In this document: positions 50,418 through 59,196 of the stretch, in pieces
How positions within the stretch are numbered: position 1 is the stretch's first letter
Layout: every line of letters begins with the position of its first letter
Notes under the pieces: generated by a model
Told to the model about the DNA's origin: nothing
The model's database searches: none
What the model saw: the letters and a program-made list of their open reading frames with translations, nothing else
Source of the DNA: an uncultured Opitutaceae bacterium
GTDB lineage: Bacteria; Verrucomicrobiota; Verrucomicrobiia; Opitutales; Opitutaceae
Reading direction: 5' to 3'
Assembly (NCBI GenBank): GCA_951813085.1
Contig: OX638348.1
Span: forward strand, 2,613,627-2,677,626
Length of the DNA stretch: 64,000 nucleotides
Position numbers and translations under genes: made by a program

Positions 50418-51754
50418 GGAGTCACGGTTATCTCGCCAATCCTAGCCTCTCGCAAGATCCATTTTCGAGCCGCATCAACGACTGAATCCCTACCCTTCCT
50501 AAGCCCGGAAGGCGAAAGCCCAACTTCCTCGTCAGGCGTAACGCCCTTGCCCTCTATTCGAAACCCTCCTTGCGTTTCGTAATCGGCGATCGCCATCTGA
50601 AGGAAGTATCGATTTGGCAGCTTCTTGATTGTCGACGGCAACGCAGCGCCCGCGCTGCGACTTCCGAAAAGGCGCCCACGTCCGGTCTCTTGTATGTCCG
50701 CAGCGAAGATTTCGCTAGTGGAGATCGAGTTGCCATCGATCAATACCGCCAGAGGTCCGGTGAAGGCTCCCTTTTGCGGATAGACATTGAAATTCAATTG
50801 CCCGCTCCGCAGTTGCATGGCGCCCATTCGATACTGGACTTCCGTAAGCATCCCCGCGAGCCCTGTCGCCAACAATCCAATACCCCCTGGATTTCCCCGA
50901 ATGTCGATGATCAGTCCTTTCGTCTCTGGATTCATCGATCGAATGAATACGCGAATTTTTTCCATCACCTGCGGGGTCCACACCGTGAAATGCAGAATTG
51001 CGATACCGTCTTCACCAACAACGCCTTCGGACGCCATGGGCATCGACGCGAGGTTGCCAATTCTCTCAGACATAGGTCCCTCGTATGCATTCAAGGTCAG
51101 CGAGACCGATTTCGGGAATGCGAACTCTGATCGTTTTGCCTTTATTCGAATCTGCTGGTCGGGAGCTCCATACAACCTATTCTCAATAGCCAATCGTAGA
51201 AAGTAAGGTATTGTACTATTAAATACACCAGAACTACTTATCATCCGATAGAGTTCGGAAACTGACTCCCCTTCCACCTCTAACAGCTCCCAACCTGCTC
51301 CCAGACCCGCGACTTCGGCAGACCCGCCCGCCTCAACGCTATGGATGAAGGCCCGTTCGCCAATAATCGCGATACGGGTTCCCGCATCTCCTCCGGACCA
51401 CGACTTGGTCAAAATGTCATTATAGAATGGCGACGTTATTGAGAAGTGCGACTCTCCCAACTCTTGCAACATATCCGACAACAATCGCTTAAAGTCGGCT
51501 TCAGGCATTCCTTCATGCAACCGCGAACGGTAAGCGTCCCCTATCGCTTTCCAGTCATTGCCCCCGAATGTGGGATCGTAATAATGGGAGGCGATTTCCT
51601 CCCAAACCGCATCGAAGACTGCTTCACGCGGCGTGTCTCCACGCGACTGCAAGACACTAAAGCAAAGGTACGTAAGCAACGGCGCAAGCAGCCGATAGAG
51701 GATAGGTGACGGAAACCCCTCCGAGCTCAATTCGCTTATCCACCTATTCGTCAT
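50414..51754 (-). CDS. S41-family protease with an atypical active site
   Basis: A 446-residue protein with an N-terminal hydrophobic signal or anchor (LLAPLLTYLCFSVLQ) from ATG 51754; the longer open frame to 52126 lacks support. A PDZ-like region (~150-220; AEVAGLGAGWELLEVEGE) precedes the S41 peptidase core (GLIIDIRGNPGG, GNSISTSEIFAAD). The Ser is kept, but the catalytic Lys of CtpA/Tsp (in the FGKG element) is absent: the equivalent segment is GSRSAGAALPS. It is therefore nearer the IRBP/tricorn-like S41 enzymes or is inactive. It is coupled to the LolA-like gene. Confidence 0.78.
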   Translation of the reverse strand: MTNRWISELSSEGFPSPILYRLLAPLLTYLCFSVLQSRGDTPREAVFDAVWEEIASHYYDPTFGGNDWKAIGDAYRSRLHEGMPEADFKRLLSDMLQELGESHFSITSPFYNDILTKSWSGGDAGTRIAIIGERAFIHSVEAGGSAEVAGLGAGWELLEVEGESVSELYRMISSSGVFNSTIPYFLRLAIENRLYGAPDQQIRIKAKRSEFAFPKSVSLTLNAYEGPMSERIGNLASMPMASEGVVGEDGIAILHFTVWTPQVMEKIRVFIRSMNPETKGLIIDIRGNPGGIGLLATGLAGMLTEVQYRMGAMQLRSGQLNFNVYPQKGAFTGPLAVLIDGNSISTSEIFAADIQETGRGRLFGSRSAGAALPSTIKKLPNRYFLQMAIADYETQGGFRIEGKGVTPDEEVGLSPSGLRKGRDSVVDAARKWILREARIGEITVTP

Positions 51755-52055
51755 GGAAATCGATTTATCCACAATTAGTGAATCCGTAAAGCGCCTAGTT
51801 GCAGTATTATACATTACAAATGATTGAATCGCGTCCTGCGAAACAAGCATATCGAGGGTGATGTTTCGAAATGCCAATTTCACGGGACTATCGATCACGC
51901 GGGCTCTCTTTCCTTTGCGGGCAGAAAGCCTTCGATCGGACGATTCTATCGCCGTGTGTTGTCTGAGTGTGGATTGGACTAAGAGCGCAAGCTGTGAGCG
52001 TTTCCAAAACGTCAGCCCATGCGCGATCGGAATAATCAGAACACGAGGGAATATT

Positions 52056-54441
52056 ATGATCAAAATTCGCAAGCCGCTCAGGCTTTTCGCTGGCGTCCTT
52101 CTGGGGACGCATATCGCCATCGTCACTCACGTCGTCTATGGGCAGGATATGGAGCTCTATGCTCCGCTGTCCGTTTCTGCGTCAGACGGTGACTACGCAA
52201 ACAAGGTGGGGATCACCTGGGACGCCGTTCGCAACGCGACCGACTATCGTATCTTTAGGAGCAGTATCGATAATTTTAGTACCGCCACGCAAATTGGCGA
52301 AACTCAGAAAGGTTTCTTTTATGACGAAGAGCCAGGTTTTATCGCTACTGCCGCTTCATTCTTCTATTGGGTACAAGCCGCCAATGACTTCGGGGTGGGT
52401 CCACCAAGCCAATCGGACCACGGATTCAGCGTCGTACCGCAATTCAATCCGGACAACAGGATCACTCAGCTAGCGCCGCCGCCCGAGCCGCCTGAGAATC
52501 CGATTACCGCGGCAAAGGCGTTCCTAGGCAAAACGCTCTTTTGGGAGGAACAGATTTCATCCACCAACACGATGGCCTGCGGCACTTGTACTTGTCACCA
52601 ACCCGCTGCCGGGGGGAATGACCAGCGAGCTCTGGTAGGCTTCTTAGGGGCACCTCATCCAGGAAACGACGCGCAATTCGGTACGGCCGACGATATTATC
52701 GGCTCGCTTGGTGTCCCTCTCAATCTCGAGGACGGTAGCTACGATTTTGATGCCTTGTTCGGACTTCAACCACAGGTTACAAATCGCAAGGCCAAGGATA
52801 TGATCGACTCTGGCTACGGAATCGAGATGGCTTGGGATGGCCGTATCTCCGGGACCTTTGTCGATCCGCTCAGCCAAACTACGATTATTGAAGAAGACGC
52901 GAGCCTGGAGAGCCTTCCACCGATCAATACAGCGGAAATGACCCACATCGGCATGGCTTGTCCCCAAATCATAAGCAAGATCGAAGACGCTACTCCGCTC
53001 GCTCTGTCTCCGGAAATCCCGGAATCGCTCGAGTTATGGATAGGCGAACGTTCGTATCCAGAACTCTTTGACGAGGTTTTTGGAGACCCGCAATAACGCC
53101 AGTAAGAGTCGCCTTCGCTGTCGCTGCCTACGAGCGCACGCTCTTTGGCGATCGAACCGCATTCGACCGAGTGAACTCGGGAATCATGCAGGACCATGAA
53201 GGTATCAAGGCCCTCGGTCGCAGGGTTTTTCAACGCAGTCGTTGCGACAATTGCCATACTTCCGAGGACAATGACGAACCGCAATTTCGAGGATTGCTCG
53301 CGGATAATCGCTACCACTACATCGGGGCGAGACCTCGGCCGATTCAATGTTACCGGAAACAACAATGACCGAGGGCGAGTCAAGACCCCAAACCTGCGCA
53401 ATGTGGGCCTACGTAAAGCATTCATGATGGATGGAGCCTTCGATTCTCTTGAAGAAGTCGTGGACTTCTACAACCGAGGAGGCGATTTCAATGCTCCCAA
53501 CAAGGATAACGATATACGGCGACTCGGACTTAATAACAATGAGAGACAGGCATTAGGTCGCGTTCATGCGAGAGGACCTCACAGATCCACGCGTCCGCGA
53601 TGAATTGCCGCCCTTCTATCGGCCCATGCTCTATTCCGAAAGCGAATCAAGAACCCCTACGATCAATAGCGGCGGCATATCTGGGGCGGGCGGGAATGAT
53701 CCTACTCTGACAGTCATTGAACCTCCCCTGCTTGGAAACCCAAGCTTCACGGTTGGCGTATCCGAATCGCTGGCGGGGGCTCAGGCAGTCCTCGTTATCG
53801 ACACGTCAGATCCTGGCGAAGAGAGCTCAATACCCGAAACGGGAGCCATCGCCAGAGAGGAAATTCAGCTGTCTGGAAGCGGCAGCGAAGGATGGGGCTC
53901 CGTCAGCATCCAGCTTCCGAACGATCCAATGCTCGTCGGACAAACCCTCTACGGGCGATGGTATGTGGTCGATCCAGCTGCGAGCGGTGGACTTGCGATC
54001 TCGCCTGTATTCACTATCTCGCTATTCAACGCAGGGGCCGAAGCCATCACGGTAACGGGCGAAAGCCGACTATACAACCTGTCCGTGCGAGCGAACCTTG
54101 TTTCGGGGAGGAATCTAATCACTGGATTCGTAGTGCGCGGCGGGGAGCGCGAAATTCTCCTCCGCGCTGCGGGCCCAGCCATGGACGCATTCGGCTTGGA
54201 CGGCCTCGACGATCCGGAAATTACCATGTACGAGGGCCAGACCGCCATCGCCCACAATGACAATTGGACGAACGAATCCGGGGACTACTTCAGCGAACTC
54301 GGCGCCTTCGAATTCGAAGACGGAAGCGCCGATGCCGCGCTTGAGATTGTATTAGCTGCAAACGCCACTTACACCGCCGTCGTCCGTGGCCAAAACAATT
54401 CTTCGGGCGAAGCGCTGGTGGAGGTGTACGAGATCGAATAG
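52056..54441 (+). pseudogene. MauG/CcpA-type di-heme cytochrome peroxidase with fn3-like N-terminus and C-terminal surface module, interrupted three times
   Basis: Starts at ATG 52056 (GAGGGA Shine-Dalgarno) with a signal peptide. An fn3-like domain (VGITWDAVRNATDYRIF) comes first. The peroxidase has two heme sites: the second is canonical (RCDNCHT, ~53244), while the first is distorted (see repeat at 52584). The C-terminus (~54064-54438) is one copy of the module found in the Ig proteins (ANLVSGRNLITGFVV, GEALVEVYEIE). Lesions: -1 near 53088 (DP joined to AITPVRVAF), an indel near 53325-53328, and an extra base near 53556 (QAL joined to VAFMREDL). With these repaired, the protein is ~795 residues. 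It would reduce peroxide or oxidise a substrate at the periplasm or surface. Confidence 0.8.
52584..52595 (+). repeat. Tandem 6-bp duplication in the first heme motif
   Basis: ACTTGT occurs twice in a row (52584-52589, 52590-52595). It lengthens the expected CGTCH heme-binding motif to CGTCTCH, so the Cys-to-His spacing is wrong for CxxCH; the result reads as CX4CH. Removing one copy restores the classical motif. Confidence 0.85.
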
Positions 54442-54461
54442 CGATCAATTTGTCGGTTGTT

Positions 54462-54517
54462 GGGGCTGCTTGAGTCTTGATTTCGGGAAACAAACCCGGA
54501 CCAAGCAGTCCCGTTTC
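54462..54517. terminator. Terminator-like hairpin between convergent genes
   Basis: GGGGCTGCTTG (54462-54472) pairs with CAAGCAGTCCC (54502-54512) with one G-U pair, and the loop contains a nested CGGG/CCCG stem. A short T-rich tail follows on the plus strand. It lies between the convergent cytochrome gene and the epimerase gene, so it may serve both. Confidence 0.5.
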
Positions 54518-54532
54518 TAAAAGATCGAACCG

Positions 54533-55489
54533 CTAAACCCAGTCGATCTTTCCCTTCACCTCACCCATATACCATTCCACCATCCGCTCCAGTCCATCAC
54601 GCAAAGAGGTTTTCGGCTCCCAGCCGAGGCGCGAGCGGATCTTGTCGATATTCGCATGCGTAGCCAACTGGTCGCCCGGACGGGCTGGGACCATCTTCAG
54701 CCGAGCTTTCTTACCCATGATCTCCTCGACGGTTTGAATCGCTTCACCTGTTGTGAAACACTGGTCGGACCCCATATTGAAAATCTCGCCCTCTGCCTTA
54801 TCCCAGTTGTCGATGACATCCAAGATTCCCTCGCATATATCGCCCACATAGGTAAAGGACCGTTGATGCCCTAGGCTTCCCTCAAAAAGAGGGAACTCCA
54901 GATCCTGATCGATCGCGCGAATTAGCTTAGGGAACAACTTCTCAGGCCGCTCCCGATCGCCGTAGACCGAGAACAGTCGAAGCGAGCAGGCAGGAAATCC
55001 TTCCAGGCGATACGCCCCCATCACCTCTTGCTCTGCAGCGAGTTTCGTCTCGCCATACCACGAAGCAGGCTTTGGCTCCGCGCTTTCTGGGTCCATCGCA
55101 CGCAAACCATAAACAGACGAGGAGGAGATATTCACAAGCCTCGGCGCCCTATCCATCAGCTTAATCGTATCAACGAGTCGCCGTGCAGCATTCACATTGT
55201 TTCGCTGATAATCCTCCCAGGGGGTCGATTTAGAAATCCCTGGCTGGCCCACCAAATGGACGACGATATCCATATTCTCCAATATCAGCTCCAGAGAATC
55301 CATAGACAAATCACAATCTGCGACTGGAATTCCCCGGGACTTCAATAACTCAGCCGAGCTTCGCTTAATCACTGGATCGTAATAGTCAGTAAACCCATCG
55401 ACACCAAACACTTCCAAATCATTCACTTTGGCTCGAATTGCCAAATTTGACCCAATATAGCCAGCCGCTCCTGTAACGAGGATTTTCAC
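54533..55489 (-). CDS. NAD-dependent sugar-nucleotide epimerase/dehydratase
   Basis: A 318-residue extended SDR enzyme. LVTGAAGYIGSNL is the Rossmann motif, SSSSVYGL and YGETK give the catalytic Ser/Tyr/Lys, and SFTYVGDICEG is typical of UDP-glucuronate or UDP-glucose epimerases. Likely UDP-GlcA 4-epimerase-like, but the substrate is not determined. It borders the surface-polysaccharide cluster, divergent from the GbsR/MarR-type regulator. Confidence 0.85.
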   Translation of the reverse strand: MKILVTGAAGYIGSNLAIRAKVNDLEVFGVDGFTDYYDPVIKRSSAELLKSRGIPVADCDLSMDSLELILENMDIVVHLVGQPGISKSTPWEDYQRNNVNAARRLVDTIKLMDRAPRLVNISSSSVYGLRAMDPESAEPKPASWYGETKLAAEQEVMGAYRLEGFPACSLRLFSVYGDRERPEKLFPKLIRAIDQDLEFPLFEGSLGHQRSFTYVGDICEGILDVIDNWDKAEGEIFNMGSDQCFTTGEAIQTVEEIMGKKARLKMVPARPGDQLATHANIDKIRSRLGWEPKTSLRDGLERMVEWYMGEVKGKIDWV

Positions 55490-55798
55490 TGTCCACGAAC
55501 AAGCGTTCAGTTTGGACCATGTCCACCCAAAACCTGGGCGTACTGCTTCTCGATGAATGTAAAAAAAACGTACAACAACTCATTTTGTACAATTATAATT
55601 GAACCTTATGAATTCTCTCATACCCCCATTAGCTCCGACTCGATCTGCGCCAACTACCATAGCACGGAAATGGCGGCAGCGTCTTTTGATCGAAGAAAGT
55701 GAAGCCCAAGCGCCGGATCTCTAGCACCCGCGCTACAAAACTCCAGACCTGGTTACGCTAGTCGTTTGAGCGCTAATTTTTGCGCACACATTTCCCCT
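55490..55798. promoter_or_regulatory. Divergent intergenic region with an inverted repeat
   Basis: About 309 nt between the divergent epimerase and regulator genes. A perfect 6-bp inverted repeat GTACAA (55570-55575) / TTGTAC (55585-55590) with a 9-nt spacer sits in an AT-rich stretch (TATAATTGAACC at ~55594), which looks like a promoter region. The repeat is a candidate binding site for the regulator encoded at 55799. Confidence 0.5.
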
Positions 55799-56311
55799 GT
55801 GAAAGGTGACGTTCAGACTCCGATATCAGACATAGAACGCGAAATAATCGCGTTCTTTGTCAACGCCGCCCAATCCATCGGACTCCCAAAATCATACGGA
55901 GAAATCTACGGCCTTTTCTTCGCCAGTGAACATCCCTTGGCGCTAGATGAGGTCATCAACAAACTCCAAATAAGCAAAGGCTCCGCCAGCCAAGGCATCC
56001 GCTTTCTCAAAAGCATCAACGCCCTCAATGCAATTTATCTGCCTGGTGATCGAAGAGATCACTACGTCGCAGAGACAAGCCTGCGTCTGATCGCCGACGG
56101 TTTAATCAACCAGAAAATAGCTCCTCAATTGAGAGAGGGTATCGAGCGGTTGAAATCGCTAAAAAACCAATATGAACCTTCTGAACTCGCCCCTTTAAAA
56201 TCGAAAATCAAGAACATCGATCTATGGAACAAAAAAGCCGAACTACTGCTACCGTTTGTATCCAAGTATTTGGGTCCCAAAGCATCAAAAAACAAATCAA
56301 AAAAGTTATAG
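55799..56311 (+). CDS. GbsR/MarR-family winged-helix regulator
   Basis: A ~171-residue regulator from GTG 55799 (an alternative TTG start at 55766 adds 11 residues). The winged helix includes YGEIYGLFFASEHPLALDEVINKLQISKGSASQGIRFLKS, close to the GbsR-like MarR group. It is the first gene at the left edge of the polysaccharide cluster and probably controls it together with the divergent epimerase gene. Confidence 0.82.
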   Translation: MKGDVQTPISDIEREIIAFFVNAAQSIGLPKSYGEIYGLFFASEHPLALDEVINKLQISKGSASQGIRFLKSINALNAIYLPGDRRDHYVAETSLRLIADGLINQKIAPQLREGIERLKSLKNQYEPSELAPLKSKIKNIDLWNKKAELLLPFVSKYLGPKASKNKSKKL

Positions 56312-56409
56312 AACGTCTCACTAAACAAAAATCAGAAGCGATCCCATTTGCCATAATTAATTTGATTTATCCGAACACAAAGTAGAGTTCTAGGCACAAA
56401 CTAAATTAT

Positions 56410-57339
56410 ATGAAAACCGCTACAATCGGAGCCGGTAATTGGGGCAAGAACCTGGTAAGGAACTTCAATGAGCTGGGAGTTCTTTCGTGTGTTGCTGAGT
56501 CAGATGATAAACTTAGAAAAAGCCTAAAATCCGAATATCCAGACCTTGAAGTAATCAATGACTATAAGCCTCTGCTAAATAGAGATCTAGATGGAGTAGC
56601 AATCGCGACCCCCGTTCCCACGCACTTCGAAATAGCTAAACTTTTCCTTGAGTCAGGGAAGGACGTCTTCGTTGAAAAACCAATGACGCTCACAAGCAAA
56701 AGCGCTGCTGAATTGCGGGACATTGCTCGATCAAATGATCGTATATTGATGGTAGGTCATCTTCTTCTCTATCAACCATCAATTCAGTTTATTAAGAAGT
56801 TTATAGACAGCGGTAAGATAGGAAAACTGTACCACCTGCACCAGGAGCGAAAAAAGCTAGGCCGAGTCCGATACGTCGAAAACGTAACTTGGAGTCTCGG
56901 TGTCCATGATATCGCAGTGCTTATATATTTAGTGGGGGAACAGCCACGTCACATTTTCGCCTCTGGGCACTGTGGGCTCCAAGAGAAGATTGAAGATGAC
57001 GTTTACGTTCACATGCAGTTTCTCGACGGAATAAAAGCACATCTTCACAATTCTTGGCTATGGCCAGAGAATCGCCGCAAACTAACTATCGTAGGCGAAA
57101 AGGGGATACTAGAATTTGATGAAGTAAACAGCAGAGTCTGGCATCATCGTAAAACGATCGACCAAGACCTTAATAGTTCCGACGATGGTAGCGAAATAAT
57201 ATTCGAAAGCAACGAAGCGCCTCTTAAATTAGAACTCCAACATTTCCTCGATTGCATAAAATCACGCAATCAACCCATTTCGAACGGGCAAAATGGGGTC
57301 GACGTCGTTGAAACCCTTGAACGAATCATGATGCTATGA
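56410..57339 (+). CDS. Gfo/Idh/MocA oxidoreductase, WlbA/WbpB-like
   Basis: A 309-residue NAD(P)-binding oxidoreductase. The Rossmann motif AGNWGKNLVRNF at the N-terminus and the conserved EKPMTL (with the active Lys) are clear; HDIAVLIYLVG is the C-terminal domain motif. With the two following genes it matches the pathway making diacetamido-uronic sugars such as UDP-GlcNAc3NAcA, where this enzyme oxidises the 3-position. Its stop overlaps the next start by 4 nt (ATGA). Confidence 0.88.
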   Translation: MKTATIGAGNWGKNLVRNFNELGVLSCVAESDDKLRKSLKSEYPDLEVINDYKPLLNRDLDGVAIATPVPTHFEIAKLFLESGKDVFVEKPMTLTSKSAAELRDIARSNDRILMVGHLLLYQPSIQFIKKFIDSGKIGKLYHLHQERKKLGRVRYVENVTWSLGVHDIAVLIYLVGEQPRHIFASGHCGLQEKIEDDVYVHMQFLDGIKAHLHNSWLWPENRRKLTIVGEKGILEFDEVNSRVWHHRKTIDQDLNSSDDGSEIIFESNEAPLKLELQHFLDCIKSRNQPISNGQNGVDVVETLERIMML

Positions 57340-57995
57340 CGAGCTACGTTTCCCACCCTTCAGCAATCGTCGACCAAGGGGCTCAAGTTGGCGAAGGAAC
57401 AAAAATCTGGCACTTCGCCCACATTTTCGGAACGGCGAAAATCGGGAATAACTGCAGTTTCGGACAGAATACGATGGTCTCGGATAAGGTTCTGATTGGC
57501 GACAATGTAAAGGTGCAGAACAACGTCGCTATCTACACCGGTACTACTATTGAAGACGACGTTTTCCTCGGTCCATCTTGCGTTCTAACCAACGTCACTA
57601 ATCCACGCTCCCAAGTCGTACGTCGCAATCTATATGAAAAGACGCTCATCCGTCGCGGGGCCACGATTGGCGCAAACGCCACCATCGTTTGTGGCATCAC
57701 CCTTGGACGCTACTGCTTCGTCGCAGCCGGCGCTGTCGTCGTCAAAGATGTTCCAGACTATGCCCTCATCGTCGGCGTTCCCGGCAAACAAGCTGGATGG
57801 ATGAGTCGACATGGTCACATCCTCAAAAATCCGGACGTCGACCACATCATGATGTGTCCGGAAAGTGGACACCGCTACCAAGAAAAAGGTGGCAACCTAG
57901 CCTGTATCGACCTCCCCGAAGACCAGCCCCTGCCGGACTCCCTCAGCAAAGGCGAACGCAGCCACGACCACTTCAAGCAACAGACCAACTCCTGA
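57336..57995 (+). CDS. Left-handed beta-helix N-acetyltransferase, WlbB/WbpD-like
   Basis: A 219-residue acyltransferase of hexapeptide repeats (IWHFAHIFGTAKIGNNCSFG, VLIGDNVKVQNNV) with GRYCFVAAGAVVVKDVPDYALIVGVPGK. It would acetylate the 3-amino group of the UDP sugar made by the adjacent aminotransferase. A C-terminal segment contains a Cys-His pattern (HIMMCPESGHRY). It begins within the oxidoreductase stop. From about 57640 the codons become rich in C-ending forms, unlike the start of the cluster. Confidence 0.88.
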   Translation: MTSYVSHPSAIVDQGAQVGEGTKIWHFAHIFGTAKIGNNCSFGQNTMVSDKVLIGDNVKVQNNVAIYTGTTIEDDVFLGPSCVLTNVTNPRSQVVRRNLYEKTLIRRGATIGANATIVCGITLGRYCFVAAGAVVVKDVPDYALIVGVPGKQAGWMSRHGHILKNPDVDHIMMCPESGHRYQEKGGNLACIDLPEDQPLPDSLSKGERSHDHFKQQTNS

Positions 57996-58009
57996 TTTTC
58001 CCAAATACC

Positions 58010-59119
58010 ATGATCCCCTTCATCGATCTCAAATCGCAACAAGACCGCATCAAGCTGCAAATCGACGCCGCTATCGCTCGCGTCCTCGAACACGGCAAGT
58101 ATATCATGGGCCCGGAAGTTCAGGAACTCGAGGAACGCTTGGCTGACTATGTCGGCGTCAAGCACTGCATAGGAGTATCCAGCGGTACCGACTCCCTCCT
58201 TATCGCTATGATGGCCCTCGGAATCGGCCCGGGCGACGAAGTCATCACCGTTCCCTACACCTGGATCTCCACCGCCGAGATGATAGCCCTTCTAGGAGCA
58301 AAGCCCGTCTTTGTCGATATCGAAAAAGATACTTGGAACATGGATCCCTCCAAACTTGAGGCAGCCATTACCCCCAGGACCAAAGCCATAATGCCTGTGG
58401 GTATTTATGGCCAAACTGCCAACATGAACGCGATCAACCAAATCGCAGCCAAGCAAGGAAACCTCCCAGTCATCGAAGACGCCGCTCAAAGCTTCGGCGC
58501 CACCCACCGCAGCAAACGCTCTTGCGGACTCTCGACCATCGGCAGCACCTCCTTCTTCCCATCCAAGCCCCTCGGCTGCTACGGCGATGGCGGAGCCCTT
58601 TTCACCGACGACGACGAGCTCGCCCAACGCATGCGCCAAATCCGCGTCCACGGCCAATCCAAGAAACACCACCATCCACTCCTCGGCCTCAACGGACGGC
58701 TCGATACCATCCAAGCCGCCATCCTCCTTTGCAAACTGGGTATCTTCGACGAAGAAACAAAACTCCGTCAGTCCATCGCCGAAAGCTACGACCAAGTCTT
58801 CGCCGGCACCACCAAAGTACAAGCCCCCCGCGTAGCCCAGGAAAACACCTCCGTCTACGCCCAATACACCATTCGCTCCAAAGACCCAGATACCCTAAAT
58901 CAACAGCTCAAAGACAACGGTGTCCCCTCTGTAAGCTACTACGCGACTCCACTCCACTTCCAACCTGTTTTTGCCTACCTAAACCATAAACAAGGCGACT
59001 TCCCCATAACCGAAAAAGTAGCCTCTCAAGGTCTCAGTTTGCCAATGAGTCCATATATTAACGGCGAAGATCTAAACACGATCCTCTCGACCCTCAAAGA
59101 GGCACTACCTAATGAGTAA
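58010..59119 (+). CDS. DegT/DnrJ/EryC1-family aminotransferase, WbpE/WlbC-like
   Basis: A 369-residue PLP-dependent sugar aminotransferase. SSGTDSL and EDAAQSFGA bind PLP; FFPSKPLGCYGDGG contains the Schiff-base Lys. It would transfer an amino group to the 3-keto sugar of the WlbA product. ATG 58010 begins 14 nt after the acetyltransferase stop; the longer frame from 57689 is an artefact of the GC-rich codon usage in this stretch. Confidence 0.9.
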   Translation: MIPFIDLKSQQDRIKLQIDAAIARVLEHGKYIMGPEVQELEERLADYVGVKHCIGVSSGTDSLLIAMMALGIGPGDEVITVPYTWISTAEMIALLGAKPVFVDIEKDTWNMDPSKLEAAITPRTKAIMPVGIYGQTANMNAINQIAAKQGNLPVIEDAAQSFGATHRSKRSCGLSTIGSTSFFPSKPLGCYGDGGALFTDDDELAQRMRQIRVHGQSKKHHHPLLGLNGRLDTIQAAILLCKLGIFDEETKLRQSIAESYDQVFAGTTKVQAPRVAQENTSVYAQYTIRSKDPDTLNQQLKDNGVPSVSYYATPLHFQPVFAYLNHKQGDFPITEKVASQGLSLPMSPYINGEDLNTILSTLKEALPNE

Positions 59120-59196
59120 ATCCGACATCTCGGCGCATCAAAAAAAGTAAGAAATACTGCATTCGCAATGTTACGTTACGAATCACCCGATTCCAA

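Noticed and set aside
57689..58009. Longer N-terminus for the aminotransferase
   Set aside because: It overlaps the acetyltransferase gene by ~300 nt and is Arg/His/Pro-rich; the family N-terminus begins at 58010.
58292..58864. Minus-strand open frame opposite the aminotransferase gene
   Set aside because: It is a Gly/Val/Ala-rich shadow created by the GC-rich third positions of the aminotransferase gene.
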